From: Linnemannia schmuckeri
Lineage: Eukaryota; Mortierellomycota; Mortierellomycetes; Mortierellales; Mortierellaceae
Direction of reading: 5' to 3'
Assembly: GCA_029449235.1 (NCBI GenBank)
Contig: JANATG010000003.1
Coordinates: forward strand, 1,488,001 to 1,552,000
Length of the DNA stretch: 64,000 nucleotides
Part shown: one piece after another, positions 59,310 through 64,000 of the stretch
Position numbering within the stretch: position 1 is the first letter of the stretch
How the letters are laid out: each line of letters opens with the position of its first letter
Position numbers and translations under genes: made by a program
The notes under the pieces: model-generated
Databases searched by the model: none
What the model was told of the DNA's origin: nothing
The model's input: the letters and a program-made list of their open reading frames with translations, nothing else

Positions 59310-62300
59310 ATGGTACTGCTCACACCTTGTCCCATCACTCGCCCTGCATACTTTCATAGACGCGTCTACATGCTAACAATGGCGCGTGACCTACACATCT
59401 TGCACCTCGATTCTCTTACATCGTTCATCAACTCCAATAGATCCGCTTTACCGCCATTAACGACGACCCTGCTTTGACCAAGGCAGAAGAGGAAGACTCA
59501 GTCGAGATTCAGGTATGTCTCCTTGCAGGATAGCTGGACAAAATTTTGAGGCATCTGCTTCTTTAGAACCAAGCAGCATAAAATGGTACTTTTCAATATC
59601 TGATCGTGTATTTTTTTTTTGGAGTAATAATAGGCCGAGAAATGCTTGGGAATATACGAGGATGCGATTCGCATGCTTCAAAAGGGCAGATCAGAGGAAG
59701 CAAGGAAGTCTTTGAAGGACCTTATTGACTCGGAGCTCTTGCAAACAATCGATAATAATGTAAAGATAGGTCATTCGACATTGTCCGATGAAAAACGCTG
59801 CTATTTCATTTTTGACAGAGATAAACAATTAGGGACTAACTGTGAACCTATCGAACATTCTCTTATTAACGAATCCGCAATAGTCTGAAGTAGCTGCGCG
59901 TGGGACTCCGGTCCGCCGCCTGCAGTACTTGGTCTACATGAACTATGCCAGCATTCTCGAGGAGTCATCGGACAACATTTCCGCGCTCCAATACTATTTG
60001 AAGGTAGGTTACATGTTTAAGGAAAGCAAATGACCGTATGAGAGTAAGATTGGTTTGACTTCCACCAACTGACTTCACGCCCTAACCTCCTGCGTCTTCC
60101 ATTTAAGACGATCACTTTCGATAACTCAGACAACTCCCTCTGGATTAAAATCGGAACATTGGCGACAAAGGAGAAGAAATATAAACTCGCTCGTTACTCT
60201 CTGGAATGCGGCCTACAACAGACAAATGCACCGGGTCTCGCAGATGACTCGGATCAAATTATTTCGTCGGGAAACCTGTCGGACGGCCAACTCACTCCAT
60301 CCCAATGGGTCTGCTTGGAGACGCTTTGTGAGGTAACTGGCTTGCATTGCAGGTCTTTAGCAGCGTCGCTTCTACTTGTATACTTAATATACACTTGCTC
60401 ACCGAGTCTCAAAATCATGAAAGTGCTAATAAAACAATTCCCTCGTTATCGTTTAACTTCTAGGTCCTCTACATTATCGGTGATTATGCAGCATGCGAGG
60501 ACTACATCCGGAGGGCATTACACTATTCTCCATACTTTGAACGCGGTCAGGAAATACTACGCATGATTCGCCAGGGGCTTCAGGAGCAATCTGGCCAAGA
60601 GAGTAACTTCGAACATAAAGCTCAGGAGTCGCCACTGTGCTTGAAGGGAATCGAATTTGCGCCCAAGGAAGTGCAGTTGGAGGAGCCATCATGGGAGAGT
60701 CTGGGGGAGCAGTTGCTGGCAGAGTACAAACTATTGAGCGAGAACGCAGATCAGACATTTTACAACCGGAAACTAATAATACGCGCGCTAAATATCAAGG
60801 AAATGGAAATAATGGACGTCAACATGGAGGTGACACCTGTGGAGGAAGCCGAGCTGATTAAGGATGACGTAATTTCGAAAACGGAGGTGACGCCACCAAC
60901 AGACGCCAAATCGACTGACGAAGCTACGATACAGGAGCCAGCAATAGCCGCGTCAGCGCCAATATCAACAACATCCGATGGTGGCGAAACAGCTGATAAG
61001 GAGGCATCAGAATCTGAACAGGCGGCTTTGAAACGGAAACGGAAAGAAATCGAAGAACGATCAGGACTTCGGTAAGTAGCTTGTTCCCCTCAGGCCGACG
61101 TTGGCTTAGTGAGCATTGGATATGAATGTTCTGATGCGTCATCGTATTTTCAACAAAAACATAGAACATCCAAGCGTGTCCGCGACAAGTTGGATCAGTT
61201 TGAAGTTACAAAGAAGAAGCGCGAGGAAGAAGAACTGGAGATTCTGGCCAAGTACCGCATTGTGTTGTCTAAGTTTGGCATGGATCTCGAGAACGGCTAT
61301 ATTGCAGGACCCTCACCTGGCTCGCTAAAGCTGGAAGACGTTTTCCCCAGAGGTCTCTCCGGTCTTCTTGTCACATTCAACAAACACTTGGAGCGACCCA
61401 ATGCTGTCGTTCAAGCATCTGCCACCACCGAACAAGTGCAACAGTGAGTACAGATACACGCTGTTATAGATAGGCTTGATAGGCCATACTGAACCTTCGC
61501 TGACCCTCGTCATTTGCTATCATTTGAATAATAGGCACAAGATCAACCATTTTGCAATATTTTCAACCGACAAGAGCAACCCACCAACTGCAGCGCCATT
61601 TCAGGACAATGCCAAGCTGCTTAGCTTTATCAACAGGACCAACGAAACCAACTCTGGCGTAGTGGAGTACCTTTGCGACTACCTTATGGCTCTCATGTCA
61701 GGACTCACAGGATCCGAGTCTGAGGCAAACTGGCGGCGGCGCTGGCCTGAAGGGCTGAGGTCAATTGTACTCAACGCGGTGTCATTAATTGAAGATGAGC
61801 TGTTGGAGTACTTGCATCAGGAGAATAGAGTAGACGAACTGGACAATCGGCTAGATCAGCGCGTAAAGTTTGAGGTAAGGTAGGATGTGGCATATGAAGC
61901 ATACTTTACGCCTTACAAGAAGAGAAAGCAGAGGCATTAATGCGAATTATTACGTTCCCATAGCTTCGACTGGCTATATGCGAACTATACCTTGACGAGG
62001 TGGTTCGGGTGACATTGCAGCCCTATGTGTCTATGGGAAAGAAGACCAAAGGGCCCAAGCGAGTGGACACTGAGCTGATAGCAAAGCTCTACAAGCACTT
62101 CCAGCGGTGGCTGCAACTTGCTGGGTACGAACTGGACGTCCCACTAGATCACTATCTGCGTGGCATGAATGAGTCAAGCGTGGACAAGTGGATCATGATC
62201 GCTGCTCTGAGGTAAGACCCACACTACGTCGATTGTTGCCAAGAGTCAGTTATGTACATTACATTATCACTCACGCTGTTATTTTTTGTCGCTAATAGAG

Positions 62301-64000
62301 TCGGTTGGATGTTGGGACGGTATTCCCAGTGCCTTGGAAACCCGAATGAGGCAATAACACGATTCGAGGATTGTCTGCAGCTGTCGCACCGTCTCTCTCT
62401 CGAGTCCGTCCTACTGCCCAATTGGTAAAGATATTGACTTGCAAACGATGCGTGTATGTTGTTTATACATGACGTTTTGCAGGTAGACTAACTATCCGGA
62501 CTGTTTTCGCTGTATATAGTATGTACGACACCGTTGTCGACGCTGATAGCATACAGGAACGACTGGGAAAACTCAAGACACACCAGTATGTCATGGAGGC
62601 AGAGAGACTGTTCGAAGAAAAAGACTTTGCCTCAGTTCTGGCGAGACTAGCGCCTGTGTTCCTGGAGAATAAGAACCCAGCTCAGGATGCCATACCGGCT
62701 GATATAGGAGATAAACCAGCTGCTGTTAGCCTTGAGACTATTGGAGGATCACTTTCAGAGAGGTTAGGACTTATGCTCTTGCTGTACAAGGTAACACTTT
62801 CTTTCGTCGTTTCGCTGCAGGTGTGCCATTCATCCTTTCTTAAGTTGACCGACCCCTTACTCTACTACGGTATATATCCAAATAGTCGTGTGAGGCTCTT
62901 GAGAATCGTGGACAGCAGTTCAGTTGTGCAGTTGAAATGTTTGTTCTTGTTGCGGAGACTCTTGTGAATAGCGTCACAGACGCCAGTGAGGCTTCAGAGC
63001 TCTGGTATCTCTTTGGAAAGGTTGGCCAGACACTTTGCCTTTTAAGAGAAACTTTACAGTCGGCGAGTTTGGCGGAATTGACGGAGTCGCTCAGCAGCCA
63101 AAAACTTCAACGGCTTCTCTGCTGCGTCTTGGCGATGGCGAGACTAGGCTTTGTGAACATCCTCCACCAAGACCGCCTTGTCGACGACGACATCAAGATT
63201 TCGTACTCGGACCTTCTCAAGAACCGGCCGCATCTTGGACAATTCAACCTTGTTCTTGTTCGCGCTTGGCTGGTTCTCTTGTATTTGCTGCCTGGCTGGA
63301 TCCAGGCTGAACCAGTAAAAGACGAATCAGGAGCGGAAACCAACCAGGACGAAACCATGTTGGCACCGGTGCCCCTCCACACCCACCCACTGGATCTCCA
63401 GCAGCTAGATATGGATCGTGAAACTGTCCGCCGAGTGCTGTCGCAGCCCTTGACAACAAATTCGTCGACTGCCCTTTCGCGCTACACTCAACCATCGCAA
63501 GAATTGTACATGGAGCTTATCGCACTCGTCCATGACGATCTCGGCGTCAGAGAATTCTGTGGGATTGACAACAGTAGGTTTCTTTTTGGGAAAGCTTATT
63601 TTGCCACCAAAATTTTCGCATGTCTCTCACCTATCACCATCCAATACTTTACCTATAGATCAACTCATTCAGCTGGCGCTCAAGGTTGCCTCACCCATGC
63701 AAGGATCATTTTACCGCAAGGAAGAGAATCAATGCTACTACTGCTTCTATGGCATTTCTCTCAGTGTATGTATCTATGAGGCGCCTTGTAACCAGTAACT
63801 AGCAACCATGAACCACAGCACGAACTGACAACTAATAGGCAAACCTTCGTTATAGGTAGATGGCCAGTACCCGATTGAGCATTCTTCTGAACCGGTGGAT
63901 TTCGACAAACAGGCAGCGATCGAGTTTTACCCTCTGCTGGAACGGTCCTTGTCAAACAGAGCATTACGTGGACAAGTCCGAGGCGACCTCAAGGACGCTG
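59310..64000 (+). CDS. HIR3: HIR3/CABIN1 histone chaperone subunit (5' part; runs off the window)
   Basis: The proposed ATG at 59310-59312 is followed at once by an intron (59313-59440). Exon 2 continues ATCCGCTTTACCGCC, giving MIRFTAIN, which matches the CABIN1 start MIRIAALN. Later exons are 59441-59512, 59634-59759, 59884-60003, 60108-60332, 60464-61071, 61165-61443, 61535-61874, 61964-62211, 62299-62424, 62520-62790, 62886-63573, 63659-63765 and 63856 to the edge. All are in frame, with about 1,119 residues visible. TPR units are clear at the N-terminus (ALQYYLKTITFDNSDNSLWIKIG, LARYSLECGLQQ, DYAACEDYIRRALHYSP), then an acidic linker, a KR-rich stretch (KRKRKEIEERSGLRTSKRVRDK) and the conserved CYYCFYGISL segment. 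Hir3 scaffolds the HIR complex that deposits histone H3-H4 outside replication. The 3' end is missing only because the window stops. Confidence 0.92.

Overview
This window comes from a nuclear fungal chromosome. Most genes are interrupted by many short GT-AG introns (mostly about 50-250 bases, with a few near 1 kb), promoters and leaders are pyrimidine-rich, homopolymer runs are common, and the proteins include fungal families (velvet factor, Csf1, Yme2, Hir3). The retained UNC80-like gene, the decayed Sel1-repeat gene and the intron density suggest an early-diverging fungus, most likely Mucoromycota and possibly Mortierellaceae. That placement is inference. There are no phage, plasmid, CRISPR or bacterial signatures, and I found no tRNA or rRNA.

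Layout. 29-817 (+): a STYX/dual-specificity phosphatase. 1398-2945 (-): a secreted, probably GPI-anchored LPMO-like protein. 4706-15042 (+): a ten-exon gene for a protein of about 3,146 residues that I identify as a fungal homologue of UNC80, the NALCN-channel scaffold. About 15380-16150 (-): a decayed Sel1-repeat gene. 16530-29640 (-): the giant lipid-transfer protein Csf1/BLTP1. 29641-35660: about 6 kb with no convincing gene. 36363-39094 (+): a Q-rich two-finger C2H2 transcription factor whose start codon appears to be split by an intron. 39380-42839 (+): a myo-inositol-type sugar transporter with a 13-nt microexon. 42840-46870: about 4 kb without a gene. 46871-48458 (+): a velvet regulator. 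49917-52932 (+): an N-myristoylated EF-hand protein. 53283-53492 (+): a small membrane protein. 53816-57613 (-) and 57909-58845 (+): YME2 and NDUFS4, two mitochondrial genes diverging from a 295-bp promoter. 59310 to the window end (+): the histone chaperone HIR3/CABIN1, cut by the edge.

The genes do not form one pathway. Recurring themes are membrane and ion homeostasis (UNC80-like, Csf1, inositol transporter, EF-hand sensor), mitochondrial maintenance (YME2, NDUFS4), and transcription or chromatin control (C2H2 factor, velvet, HIR3). The most unusual items are the UNC80 homologue in a non-animal, the AT|G split start codon after a 665-base leader with no ATG, a second gene with an intron directly after its ATG, two GC-AG introns, and the microexon. 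Exon boundaries were read by eye from splice motifs, reading-frame continuity and remembered family sequences; no alignment was run.
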